Of a stretch of DNA of 64,000 bases, positions 51,911 to 60,780 are shown piece after piece. A model generated the notes under the pieces. The model was not told where the DNA came from and did not search any database. It was given only the letters and a program-made list of their open reading frames with translations. Position 1 is the first letter of the stretch, and each line of letters starts with the position of its first letter. This DNA comes from Verrucomicrobiota bacterium. Lineage in GTDB: Bacteria; Verrucomicrobiota; Verrucomicrobiia; CAIQCK01. Where the stretch lies: the NCBI GenBank assembly GCA_016222825.1, contig JACRQF010000006.1:1-64000 (forward strand), read 5' to 3'. Made by a program: the position numbers and the translations under genes.

Positions 51911-54900
51911 TTATTGCCCGAACACACCGGAGTCGTCCTTGTCGGCGAAGCAACGCAGCCTCGGGTAGCTTTCGCCTTCCTTGATTTGCCAGACGCTTTG
52001 AAAATCCCAGTCAACAAAAGTCGCCCGCTGTTTCATCTCGAACGACGTTCTGCCTTCGCCGTTGCCGCGGGAGTCCTGCTGGCCCGTGGTTTCGGTGTCC
52101 CAATACGAATCGGTGACGGTGGCTTTGTCAAACCCCACCAGGCCGCCGACCAATCTGTTGCCCGTCACCTTGCCGGAAGCGTGGCATCGGGCAATGTCGT
52201 CCTCGTTGCATCCCACCAAACCGCCGACATGCCCGTTGCCCAACACCTCCCCGGAGGCTTGAGAATCAGCGATGTCGCCTCTGGACAGACCCGCCAACCC
52301 GCCTGCAAATCGGTCATGGCCCAGCACCCTGCCGCGGGCCTGGCATTCCGTGATACTGCCGTCGTTGCATCCCACCAAACCGCCGACGGCATGTTTGCCC
52401 GACACTTCGCCGGAGGCCTGGCATTGGGTGATGCTGCCGGAGTTTGACCCAGCCAGACCGCCGACGAATTTTTCGGCGCCCGAGACCTCGTTGGAAGCCC
52501 GGCACTCCCTGATGCTGCCAAGGTTCAACCCCACCAAGCCACCCACGGATCTTTCGTTGCCCGACACTTCGCCGGAGGTTCCGCAACCAGAGATGCTGCC
52601 TCTGGATGCTCCCGACAGGCTGCCGACGAACTTGTTGCCCGATACTTTTGCGTCCACCAGCGTCAGGTTGCGAACCTTCCCCGATCTGCCCAGAACCCTC
52701 AAGAGACCGACGTCGTCTTCCCAACCGCGATTGATATGGAGATTGCGGATAGCGTGGCCGCCGCCGTCGAGAACGCCCGCAAAAGGTTCGGACACTGAAC
52801 CGATGGGCGCAAAACCTTTGCCTCCGTCCCAATTCTTCGTTTCCGAGGCGTCAATGTCCGCCACCAGACAATAGTGCCCGCGCAAGTCGGTATTGATCGC
52901 CTGGAGATCCGCCAAGGTGGCGATCTCGATCACCCCCCGCAGCCGCAACACCCGGGTTTCGTAGTCCTTGCTCCGGCCGGGTCCTTGGCTCCGCGTTACG
53001 CCACACTTCAAGCACTTCGTGCCCTCCTCGGACCAGTCGTGGCCTTGATCCCGCGTCACACCACACTTCGAGCACCTCTCGCAGTTCTTGCTCCAATCGT
53101 GCCCTTCATCCCGGGTCTTCCTGCACACAGTGCATTGACAGCCGCTCCATCGGTGCGCCGCTTGTCGTTCCAATCCGCAGCGCAAGCACTTCTCGCAGTC
53201 CTCTAACCAGTCGTGACCTTTCTCTCGTGCTGCACCACACTTGGAACACTTCTCGCAGTCCTTGCTCCAGTCGTGGCCTTCGTCGTGCGTCTTGCCGCAG
53301 ACGGAGCATTCGCAACCGCTCCAGCGGTGCGCATTCTCTCGTTCGGAGCCGCAGCGTGAGCATCGCTCGCAGTCCTTGCCCCAATCATGCGCGCCTTCCC
53401 TTATTGCGTCGCATTTCGAGCATTTCTCACAGTCCCGGCTCCAATCGTGACCTTTGTCTCGTGCTGCACCACACTTGGAACACTTCTCGCAGTCCTTGCT
53501 CCAATCGTGGCCTTCGTCGTGCGTCTTGCCGCAGACAGAGCATTCGCAGCCGCTCCAACGGTGCGCATTCTCTCGTTCGGAGCCGCAGCGTGAGCAACGC
53601 TCGCAGTCCTTGCCCCAATTATGCGCGTCTTCCCTTATTGCGCCGCATTTCGAGCATTTCTCACAGTCCCGGCTCCAATCGTGACCTTTGTCGTGCGTCT
53701 TACCGCAGACAGAACATTCGCAGCCGATCCACTGGTGCGCCGCTTGCCGTTCGGAGCCGCAACGCGAGCATCGCTCGCAATCCTTGCTCCAATCGTGCGC
53801 GTGATCTCGTGTTGCGTCACACTTCGAGCACTTCTCACAGTCCCGGCTCCAGTCGTGACCTTTCTCTCGTGCTGCACCACACTTGGAACACTTCTCGCAG
53901 TCCTTGCTCCAATCGTGGCCTTCGTCGTGCGTTTTGCCGCAGACGGCGCACTGGCAACCGCTCCACTGGTGCGCAGACTGGCGTTCCAACCCACACTTTG
54001 AGCAACGCTCGCAATCTTTGTTCCAGTCGTGCGCGTCTTCCCTTGTTGCGCCGCACTTGGAGCATTTTTGACAGTCCTTGTTCCAGTCGTGGCCTTCATC
54101 GCGGGTCTTGCGACAGACAGAGCATTGGCAGCCGCTCCACTGGTGCGCCGGCTGTCGTTCGGACCCGCAGCGTGAGCAACGCTCGCAATCTTTGCTCCAG
54201 TCGTGGGCGTCTTGCCTTGTTGTGCCGCACTTGGAGCATTTCTCACAGTCCTTGCTCCAGTCGTGGCCTTCGTCGCGCGCCTTGCCGCATCGGGCGCATT
54301 GGCAACCGCTCCACTGGTGCGCCGCTTGCTGTTCGGCCCCGCAGCGTGAGCAACGCTCACAGTCCTTGCTCCAGTCGTGGGCGTCTTGCCTTGTTGTGCC
54401 GCACTTGGAGCATTTCTCGCAGTCCTTGCTCCAGTCGTGGCCTTCGTCGCGGGTCTTGCGACAAGCAGAGCATTGGCAACCGCTCCATCGGTGCGCAGAC
54501 TGGCGTTCCAACCCACACTTTGAGCAACGCCCGCAATCTTTGCTCCAATCATGCGCGTGATCTCGCGTCGCGCCACACTTCGAGCACTTCTCACAGTCCT
54601 TGCTCCAGTCGTGGCCTTCGTCGCGCGTCTTGCGACAGGCAGAGCATTGGCAGCCGCTCCATCGGTGCGCAGACTGCCGTTCGGACCCGCACCGTGGGCA
54701 TTGCTCGCAATCCTTGCTCCAATCATGCGCGTCTTCCCTTGTTGCGCCGCACTTGGAGCATTTCTCACAGTCCTTGCTCCAGTCGTGGCCTTCGTCGCGC
54801 GCCTTGCCGCAGACGGCGCACTGGCAACCGCTCCACAGGTGCTCAGCCTGTCGTTCAAATCCGCACCGCGAACATCGCTGGCAGTCCTTGCTCCAATCGT

Positions 54901-55390
54901 GCGCGCGATCTCGTGTTGCGCCGCACTTCGAGCACTTCTCGCAGTCCTTGATCCAGTCGTGCCCCTCTTCGCGCGTCACACCGCATGTCGCGCACTTGTT
55001 GCAGTCTTTGGACCAGTCGTGCCCTTCACTCCGGGTCCCACCACAAGTTGAGCATTTCTGACAGTCCCGACTCCAGTCATGTCCCTCTTCGCGGGTCTTG
55101 CCGCACACGGAGCATTGGCAGCCGCTCCATTGGTGCGCCGCCTTTCGTTCAAGCCCGCAGCGCGAACACTTCTCGCAGTCCTGGCTCCAGTCGTGTTCTT
55201 GATTCCGCCTTTGGCTGCATTTCTGGCATTTGCAGCCGCGCCACTCGTGGCTGACTCGTCGAGTGGTTCCGCAAATGGAGCATCTAGTGCAATCGGCACT
55301 CCAATCGTGTTGTTCGTCGCGAACCTTCCCGCATTTGACGCAACCGCAACCTTCCCAAGTATGTATGCCCAAGGCGCAGCCGATGCTCAT
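51911..55390 (-). CDS. Giant Cys/His/Trp-repeat protein with C-terminal GLUG repeats
   Basis: An 1159-residue protein. Residues 10-803 are 41 uninterrupted small modules of two kinds. Type A (20 residues, 28 copies) reads HDWSKDCEKCSKCGATRE plus two; type B (18 residues, 13 copies) reads HRWSGCQCSACRKTRDEG. Most are arranged A-A-B, a 58-residue (174-bp) super-repeat. Nearly every module keeps His, Trp and three Cys, as in small zinc-ribbon units. Residues 804-1159 contain a strand-rich domain and about six GLUG repeats (VGGLVGLNLGSIRECRASN, VTDSYWDTETTGQ). No signal peptide is seen at MSIGCALGIHTWEG. GGAG precedes the start. Function unknown; metal binding and surface or scaffold roles are inferred only. 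Confidence 0.85.
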   Translation of the reverse strand: MSIGCALGIHTWEGCGCVKCGKVRDEQHDWSADCTRCSICGTTRRVSHEWRGCKCQKCSQRRNQEHDWSQDCEKCSRCGLERKAAHQWSGCQCSVCGKTREEGHDWSRDCQKCSTCGGTRSEGHDWSKDCNKCATCGVTREEGHDWIKDCEKCSKCGATRDRAHDWSKDCQRCSRCGFERQAEHLWSGCQCAVCGKARDEGHDWSKDCEKCSKCGATREDAHDWSKDCEQCPRCGSERQSAHRWSGCQCSACRKTRDEGHDWSKDCEKCSKCGATRDHAHDWSKDCGRCSKCGLERQSAHRWSGCQCSACRKTRDEGHDWSKDCEKCSKCGTTRQDAHDWSKDCERCSRCGAEQQAAHQWSGCQCARCGKARDEGHDWSKDCEKCSKCGTTRQDAHDWSKDCERCSRCGSERQPAHQWSGCQCSVCRKTRDEGHDWNKDCQKCSKCGATREDAHDWNKDCERCSKCGLERQSAHQWSGCQCAVCGKTHDEGHDWSKDCEKCSKCGAAREKGHDWSRDCEKCSKCDATRDHAHDWSKDCERCSRCGSERQAAHQWIGCECSVCGKTHDKGHDWSRDCEKCSKCGAIREDAHNWGKDCERCSRCGSERENAHRWSGCECSVCGKTHDEGHDWSKDCEKCSKCGAARDKGHDWSRDCEKCSKCDAIREGAHDWGKDCERCSRCGSERENAHRWSGCECSVCGKTHDEGHDWSKDCEKCSKCGAAREKGHDWLEDCEKCLRCGLERQAAHRWSGCQCTVCRKTRDEGHDWSKNCERCSKCGVTRDQGHDWSEEGTKCLKCGVTRSQGPGRSKDYETRVLRLRGVIEIATLADLQAINTDLRGHYCLVADIDASETKNWDGGKGFAPIGSVSEPFAGVLDGGGHAIRNLHINRGWEDDVGLLRVLGRSGKVRNLTLVDAKVSGNKFVGSLSGASRGSISGCGTSGEVSGNERSVGGLVGLNLGSIRECRASNEVSGAEKFVGGLAGSNSGSITQCQASGEVSGKHAVGGLVGCNDGSITECQARGRVLGHDRFAGGLAGLSRGDIADSQASGEVLGNGHVGGLVGCNEDDIARCHASGKVTGNRLVGGLVGFDKATVTDSYWDTETTGQQDSRGNGEGRTSFEMKQRATFVDWDFQSVWQIKEGESYPRLRCFADKDDSGVFGQ
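52982..55363. repeat. Coding tandem repeat array (60/54-bp modules, 174-bp super-repeat)
   Basis: The DNA behind residues 10-803 of the Cys-repeat protein. Many adjacent 174-bp blocks are almost identical at the base level (for example around 53230-53460 and 53460-53690), which indicates recent expansion by recombination or slippage. Length may vary between strains. Confidence 0.9.
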
Positions 55391-55509
55391 GGTTCTTCTC
55401 CGACTTCTTCTTCTTGTTGTTTACTTGGTCAAACAAATCACCTGCTTCGTCTGCCATGCTCTTCGTTTTCACGCAGCCACTGGTGCGCATCCTACGCCGA
55501 TGCGTTGGC

Positions 55510-55869
55510 ATGTCAAAAACGAATCTCGGATTGATTGAAGCGGCTCCCGGTTTCGTGGAACTCGTGGAGGCAAGAAAACGGTTGAAGGAATCCGGCATTT
55601 CAGTTCCCGCCGCCGTTACTGAATACACCGAAGCAAAACAATGACAGCAGGTCAATCGTTGATCGAAACCTCTGCCGCGCGACCGCCCGACCGCAGCGGA
55701 ATTGGCAGCTCGACCCAAAGTAGTTGATAGCGAAATTGAGATTTACAGCCCGCAAGAAATGACGGCACTGCTGAAGGCGGCAGACAGAACCGTGATTCCA
55801 TATCTGGTTCCAGCAATACCCTCTTCCAGCCCCCGGAACCCCGCCCTGCCCATTCCCAACCATGCATGA
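55510..55869 (+). pseudogene. Degenerate tyrosine-recombinase (integrase) remnant
   Basis: Two broken frames. The first (55510-55644) gives GLIEAAPGFVELVEARKRLK and ISVPAAVTEYTEAK, like the N-terminal core-binding region of phage-type integrases. The second (55663-55869) gives VVDSEIEIYSPQEMTALLK and AADRTVIPYLV, matching the start of the catalytic domain (EIEIYTPEE-like, then LL..AA). The middle hundred residues and all catalytic Arg/His/Tyr are gone. It lies directly beside the Cys-repeat gene. The rest of the gap 55391-56086 has no feature I can support. Confidence 0.45.
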
Positions 55870-56086
55870 AAACCATTTGATCCGGTGCCGGGTGCGGCGG
55901 AACGATAAGAGCAGCCGCCGGGCGCCCCCCAGCCATCAGCTTGAGCCGGGCGGCCCCGACCGCAGCTTTGCGGTCTGGCACGAGATTCCTCCCTCCCCCG
56001 ATCCGGCGGGACCATGCGCGGGGCGGGCGGTTGGGCGCAGGAATTCGCTTCCGACGCGACGGAGATTGTGGTTAGAGTTCGCGACC

Positions 56087-58750
56087 ATGACGGAGCACGA
56101 ACAATTTCATTTCCACTCGCCGGACGAGGTGCGCCGGCGGATCGCGGAGCTGGGCTTGGACTTGGAGTTGAGCGACGACTTGCGGCCGCTGCTGGAGCCG
56201 GTGAAGGCCGGCAACTTCACGCTGCCCAACCGGATGGTGGTGTTGCCGATGGAAGGCTGCGACGGCACGGCGGACGGCTCGCCGGACAAGCTCACGCTGC
56301 GGCGCTACCGGCGGTTCGCCGCGGGCGGCGCGGGGCTGCTCTGGGTGGAGGCGACGGCGGTGGTGCCGGAGGGGCGCGCGAATCCGCGACAGTTGTGGCT
56401 GCACGAGAAGACGGTGGCCGCGTTCACGCAGCTCGTGGGCGAGGCGCGCAAGGCCGCGCGCGAGGCTTGCGGCGCGAAGCACCGGCCGATGCTGGTGGTG
56501 CAGTTGACGCACTCGGGCCGTTACAGCCGGCCGATTCGCCAGCCGCAGCCGATCATCGCGCATCACTCGCGCTTCCTCGACCCGACGCACAATCTGCCGC
56601 CGGCCTATCCGCTCATCACGGACGAGGAACTGGCGCGGCTGGAGGATTGTTACGTGGAGGCCGCGCTCTGCGCGCAACGCGCCGGGTTCGACGGCGTGGA
56701 CGTGAAGGCGTGCCACCGCTATCTGGTGTCGGAACTGCTCGCGTCGCACACGCGGCAGGACAGCCGTTACGGCGGCTCGTTCGAGAACCGCTCGCGGTTC
56801 CTGCGCAACGTGGTGGCGAAGATTCGCGCCGCCGCGCCGGACCTGATGGTGACCTCGCGCCTGAACGCCTACGACGCGATGGCGTATCCCTATGGTTTCG
56901 GCGTGGACCAGACCGACCCGGCCAAGCCCGACCTCACCGAGCCGATCAAGATCGTCCGCTTCCTCCAAAGCCAGGGCGCGCCACTGGTGAACATCACCAT
57001 CGGCAATCCGTATTTCAATCCCTACGTGAACCGCCCGTTCGACCTGCCGACGGCGGGCGCGCCGTTGCCGCCGGAGCCGCCGCTCGCGGGCGTCGAGCGC
57101 TTCGTCCGCATCGTGCGCGACGTGCAGGCGGCGGTGCCGAAGATGCTGGTGATTGGCGGCGGCAACTCGTGGCTGCGGCAGTTCTTCCCGCACCTCGGCG
57201 CGGCCAACGTCCGCAAAGGCTGGGTCTCGCTCGTCGGCGTCGGCCGGATGGCGTTCGCGTATCCCGACTTCGCGCGCGAGTTGAAGAAACATGGCCAGCT
57301 CGATCCGCTGAAGGTGTGCGTCACCTGCTCGGCCTGCACGCAGATCATGCGCGACGGCGGCCGGACCGGTTGCGTGCCGCGCGACGGCGAGGTTTACGAG
57401 CCGATCTACAAACAAGGCCGCGCCGAGGCGCTCGACACCATCATCCAGATGGCGAAGACCTGCCGCCAGTGCAACGACCCGACGTGCGTGGGCGGTTGCC
57501 CGGCGCGCGTGAACATCCCGAAGTTCGTCGGCCTTGTCGCGGAGGGGAAGTTCCGCGAGGCTTACGAGGCATTGCGCGAGGCCAACGCGCTCGCCGCCGT
57601 CTGCGGCTACGTCTGCCCGGCGGAGACGCAGTGCGAAGCCCACTGCAACAACCGGCGCTACTCTTTCCCCGTGCCGATCCGCCACCTGCAACGCTGGGTC
57701 GCCCGCAAGGCCGTCGAGGAAGGCTGGGTCGCCGAGGCGGTCCAGACGTCCGCGCCCACCGACAAGAAGATCGCCATCATCGGCGCAGGCCCCGCCGGTG
57801 TCGCCGCCGCCGCCAAGCTCGCGTCGCTCGGCCACGCGGTGACGTTGTTCGATCGCAGCAACGCGCCCGGCGGCGCCGCGCAGGACACGATTCCCGCCGA
57901 CCGCCTGCCCGACCCAATTCTGCGGCGCGAAATCCAGGACGTGCTCGCCTCCAGCGGCAACGTCGTCCGCCGCTACAACGCCTCGCTCGACAAGAGCTTC
58001 AACCTCGACCGCGTGATGGCCGAAGGTTTCCACGCCGCGCTGCTCGCCATCGGTCTCGGCAAGTCCACGCCGCTGCCCGGCGCCAAACGGCCGAAGACCG
58101 GCGTCGTCAGCGCGCTGGAGTTCCTGGCGCGCGCAAAGAAAGGCGTGACCGTTTCCGGCTCCGTGCTCGTCCTCGGCGGCGGCAACACGGCGATTGACGC
58201 CGCGGTCACCGCCAAGCGCGCGGGCGCGGACCAGGTCTCGCTCGTTTATCGGCGGTCGTTTGCCGAGATGCCCGCGTGGCCGCACGAGCGCGACGAAGCC
58301 GTCGAGGCTGGCGTCAACCTGTTGACGCTCACCGCGCCGCTGGATTACGTCGTCAGCGCGAAAGGCAAGCTCACCGGCCTCAAGGTCGTTCGCACCAAGC
58401 TCGGCCGGCCCGATGCCAGCGGCCGTCGCACGCCGGAGCCGATCCGCGGCTCGGAGCATGTGCTGCCCGCCGACCTCGTCATCGAGGCGCTCGGCCAGCA
58501 ACTTGACGACGCGCTCAAGCCCGCGTTGCCCGGCGTGCGCTTCACCAAGGACGGATTGGTCTGGGTCCGCGAGGACACGCTGGAAACCTCTCGCCCCGGC
58601 GTCTTCGCCGCAGGCGACATCGTCAACGGCGGCACCACGGTTGTCCAGGCCGTCGCCGAAGGCGCGCGCGCCGCGCGGCAGATTGATGAGTTCCTCTCGG
58701 CCGAGCCGGTGGCCGTGCGTGTGCAGGGCGGCACGAAACCGCGAGCCTGA
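56087..58750 (+). CDS. Old Yellow Enzyme-type FMN barrel fused to an NfnB-like reductase
   Basis: An 887-residue protein with start at 56087. Residues 30-405 are an FMN/TIM barrel of the dienoyl-CoA reductase type (LTHSGRYSRP, GFDGVDVKACHRYLVSELL, YGGSFENRSRFL). A [4Fe-4S] site follows: C411-x2-C414-x2-C417-x11-C429. Then two more cluster sites, C459-x2-C462-x4-C467-x3-C471 and C506/C510/C516/C520, and an FAD/NAD part (IAIIGAGPAGVAAAAKLAS, VLVLGGGNTAIDAA). It therefore carries a whole electron chain in one chain. Substrate unknown. It is convergent with the Gph-like gene, with no gap. Confidence 0.88.
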   Translation: MTEHEQFHFHSPDEVRRRIAELGLDLELSDDLRPLLEPVKAGNFTLPNRMVVLPMEGCDGTADGSPDKLTLRRYRRFAAGGAGLLWVEATAVVPEGRANPRQLWLHEKTVAAFTQLVGEARKAAREACGAKHRPMLVVQLTHSGRYSRPIRQPQPIIAHHSRFLDPTHNLPPAYPLITDEELARLEDCYVEAALCAQRAGFDGVDVKACHRYLVSELLASHTRQDSRYGGSFENRSRFLRNVVAKIRAAAPDLMVTSRLNAYDAMAYPYGFGVDQTDPAKPDLTEPIKIVRFLQSQGAPLVNITIGNPYFNPYVNRPFDLPTAGAPLPPEPPLAGVERFVRIVRDVQAAVPKMLVIGGGNSWLRQFFPHLGAANVRKGWVSLVGVGRMAFAYPDFARELKKHGQLDPLKVCVTCSACTQIMRDGGRTGCVPRDGEVYEPIYKQGRAEALDTIIQMAKTCRQCNDPTCVGGCPARVNIPKFVGLVAEGKFREAYEALREANALAAVCGYVCPAETQCEAHCNNRRYSFPVPIRHLQRWVARKAVEEGWVAEAVQTSAPTDKKIAIIGAGPAGVAAAAKLASLGHAVTLFDRSNAPGGAAQDTIPADRLPDPILRREIQDVLASSGNVVRRYNASLDKSFNLDRVMAEGFHAALLAIGLGKSTPLPGAKRPKTGVVSALEFLARAKKGVTVSGSVLVLGGGNTAIDAAVTAKRAGADQVSLVYRRSFAEMPAWPHERDEAVEAGVNLLTLTAPLDYVVSAKGKLTGLKVVRTKLGRPDASGRRTPEPIRGSEHVLPADLVIEALGQQLDDALKPALPGVRFTKDGLVWVREDTLETSRPGVFAAGDIVNGGTTVVQAVAEGARAARQIDEFLSAEPVAVRVQGGTKPRA

Positions 58751-59398
58751 TCAGAGCGCCAGCAAATCCATCGGCTTCGCGATCAGCACCTTCGCGCCGT
58801 TGGCGGTGAGTTCATCCGCCGTGCGGAATCCCCAGAGCGCGCCGACGGGATACATCCCGGCGGCAACGGCGGTCTTCATGTCGGTGTTGGTGTCGCCGAG
58901 ATAGAGGAAGTCGGCAGGCGCGAGCTTCAGCCGCCGCGCGACTGACAGCGCGCCGGAAGGGTCGGGCTTCTTGTGGATCGTTTCGTCCAAGCCCTGCACC
59001 GCGTCGAACTTCCAGCGGCCAAGCAGTTTCTCCACGCAGAGCTTGGTGAAGTCGTTGTTCTTGTTGGAGAGCACGGCCATCGCGACGCCGCGCCCGGTCA
59101 GCGCATCGAGCAGTTCCGGGATGCCGGGATACGGCCGTGTCTTGGCCGCCCATCGCGCGCCGTATTCGTCGCGCATCGCCGCGGCGGTGGCCTTGATCGT
59201 CGCCTCGTCGCGGCGGTCGGTCGGCAGCACACGGTGGCAGAGCGTGAGCACGCCGTCGCCGACGAAGTAACGGTAGTCCGCCACCGGATGCGGTGGCGCG
59301 CCGACGCGGGTCAGCGCGGCGTTCATGGAATCCGCGAGGTCGTCGAGCGTGTCGAGCAACGTTCCATCAAGATCGAAAAGGACGGCTTTGTATTTCAT
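58751..59398 (-). CDS. gph: HAD phosphatase, phosphoglycolate phosphatase-like
   Basis: A 215-residue HAD hydrolase of cap type C1: motif I KAVLFDLDGTLLDTLDDLA (Asp9 and Asp11), motif II MAVLSNKNND, motif III with KKPDPSGALSVARRL and motif IV DFLYLGDTNTDMKTAVAAG. Gph-type enzymes clear 2-phosphoglycolate, but close relatives act on other phosphosugars, so the name is provisional. Its start overlaps the stop of the UroD-family gene (ATGA, 59395-59398), and the two are one operon. Confidence 0.85.
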   Translation of the reverse strand: MKYKAVLFDLDGTLLDTLDDLADSMNAALTRVGAPPHPVADYRYFVGDGVLTLCHRVLPTDRRDEATIKATAAAMRDEYGARWAAKTRPYPGIPELLDALTGRGVAMAVLSNKNNDFTKLCVEKLLGRWKFDAVQGLDETIHKKPDPSGALSVARRLKLAPADFLYLGDTNTDMKTAVAAGMYPVGALWGFRTADELTANGAKVLIAKPMDLLAL

Positions 59399-60636
59399 GA
59401 ATGATTGAATGCAGCGACGGCTTCGAGCATGGCGGCGATGTTTTGCGGCGGGACATTCGCGAGGGCGTTGTGGACCTGCTGGAACACGAAGCCGCCGCCG
59501 GGCGCGAGGATGCGAAGTTGTTCGAGGACGTGCCGGCGCACCTGCTCCGGCGAAGCGAGCGGCAGCACGTCGCGCGTGTCGCAGCCGCCGCCCCAGAACG
59601 TAAGGTCCTTGCCGAAATCACGCTTCAGCCCGGCGGCGTCCATGCCGCGGCAGGAAATCTGGACCGGGTTGATCGCATCGAGGCCGGCTTCGATCAGGTC
59701 CGGCAGCAACTCGCGCACACCGCCGCAGCAGTGCAGCATCACCTTCACCGGCGCAAGCTGTTTGGCGCGGTTCCAGAGGAGTTGGTGACGCGGCTTGAAG
59801 AACTCCCGATACATCGCCGGCGAAACCTGCGGCCCGGTCTGCATGCCGAGGTCGTCGCCAAAGAGGATGACGTCAATGCTGTCGCCCACCGCGCCGAGGA
59901 ACTTCTCCAGATTCCCCAGATACATCTCGGTGATCCGGTCGAGGAAATCGTGCGCCCGCTCCGGCTCGCCGGCGAGCAACATGAAGAAGTTATCGTTGCG
60001 ATAGAGAAACTGGCCCATCTCCAGTTGATTGCCGCCGAAGAGGCCGATGATGGCGCGGTCGGTCTGTTGCCGGAGTTTCCGTGCGCCGTCGCGGAGGAGC
60101 TTCATTCCATCCGGCCCGGCCACCAGCGGTCCCGGCGGCGAGGCGATGGCGGTCCACATGCACTCCGTCAGGACGTCGCCGATGCGGTTGTGGTCCGGCG
60201 TTTCTTCCGCAAACGGCCAGTAGGTCTGCTCGAAATACAGTGCGCCGTCGGGCATCTGCGCGATGACGCGGCCGGTCTTAGTGGACCGAATCACCCAGCG
60301 GTTCCCGTCGCGCTCCGGCAGCGCCCAGCGCGGCATCTGGCACGGCGTGCCGTCGGGAAGTTCCCAATCCGCCCAGCAATCATCCGTCAGCGCGAACGCC
60401 CGCCCCAGTTCGATCGTGTCCACGCGGAAGCGTTGCAGCACGTCCTCGTCCACGATGGCCAGTTGCTGCACCGGGTCATAGACGCGGATCGGTTTCTTCG
60501 GCAGGCCGAGGAAGTCGCGGAGTTTCGCGTAGGCGATGGCGGCGATACCCGACGAGCGGTGGCCCGACAGGTCGAGCGGCACGCGGTCCGGCTCGCGATG
60601 ATTCAACGCCGACAGAACTCGTTCTCTGGAGGTCAT
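59395..60636 (-). CDS. Uroporphyrinogen decarboxylase-family protein (corrinoid methyltransferase type)
   Basis: A 413-residue cytosolic protein with the UroD fold but lacking the HemE signature. Landmarks: REPDRVPLDLSGHRSSGIAA, FGDDLGMQTGPQVSPAMYRE, the zinc-site-like MLHCCGGVRELLPDLIEAG, and GGGCDTRDVLPLASPEQV. This is the MtaA/MtbA-like group, which moves methyl groups between corrinoid proteins and a thiol or other acceptor. A candidate partner is the corrinoid protein at 3176-3808. It is in an operon with the Gph-like gene. The 144-base gap to kdgK, divergent, has no clear promoter. Confidence 0.8.
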   Translation of the reverse strand: MTSRERVLSALNHREPDRVPLDLSGHRSSGIAAIAYAKLRDFLGLPKKPIRVYDPVQQLAIVDEDVLQRFRVDTIELGRAFALTDDCWADWELPDGTPCQMPRWALPERDGNRWVIRSTKTGRVIAQMPDGALYFEQTYWPFAEETPDHNRIGDVLTECMWTAIASPPGPLVAGPDGMKLLRDGARKLRQQTDRAIIGLFGGNQLEMGQFLYRNDNFFMLLAGEPERAHDFLDRITEMYLGNLEKFLGAVGDSIDVILFGDDLGMQTGPQVSPAMYREFFKPRHQLLWNRAKQLAPVKVMLHCCGGVRELLPDLIEAGLDAINPVQISCRGMDAAGLKRDFGKDLTFWGGGCDTRDVLPLASPEQVRRHVLEQLRILAPGGGFVFQQVHNALANVPPQNIAAMLEAVAAFNHS

Positions 60637-60780
60637 GGCGGGCGCGACTCTACCGCCGCGCCGCGCCGCTGACAATGCTGCAACGCTCGCCGCGCGATAA
60701 GTCTTGAGTTGGCGCGGCATTTTCCGCAATTTCTGTTTCGCGAACTCGCGACACACAACAACTCAACAACACTTTCAGCC

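Noticed and set aside
53227-54951. 574-codon plus-strand open frame with Ser/Arg repeats opposite the Cys array
   Set aside because: Its repeats are only the reverse complement of the Cys/His/Trp modules and it lacks a fitting start.
52982-55363. CRISPR array
   Set aside because: The repeats are directly adjacent, long (174-bp period), in frame and without unique spacers.
56072-58501. 809-codon minus-strand open frame opposite the OYE/NfnB fusion
   Set aside because: Antisense of a gene with several cluster and nucleotide motifs; composition is Arg/His-rich noise.
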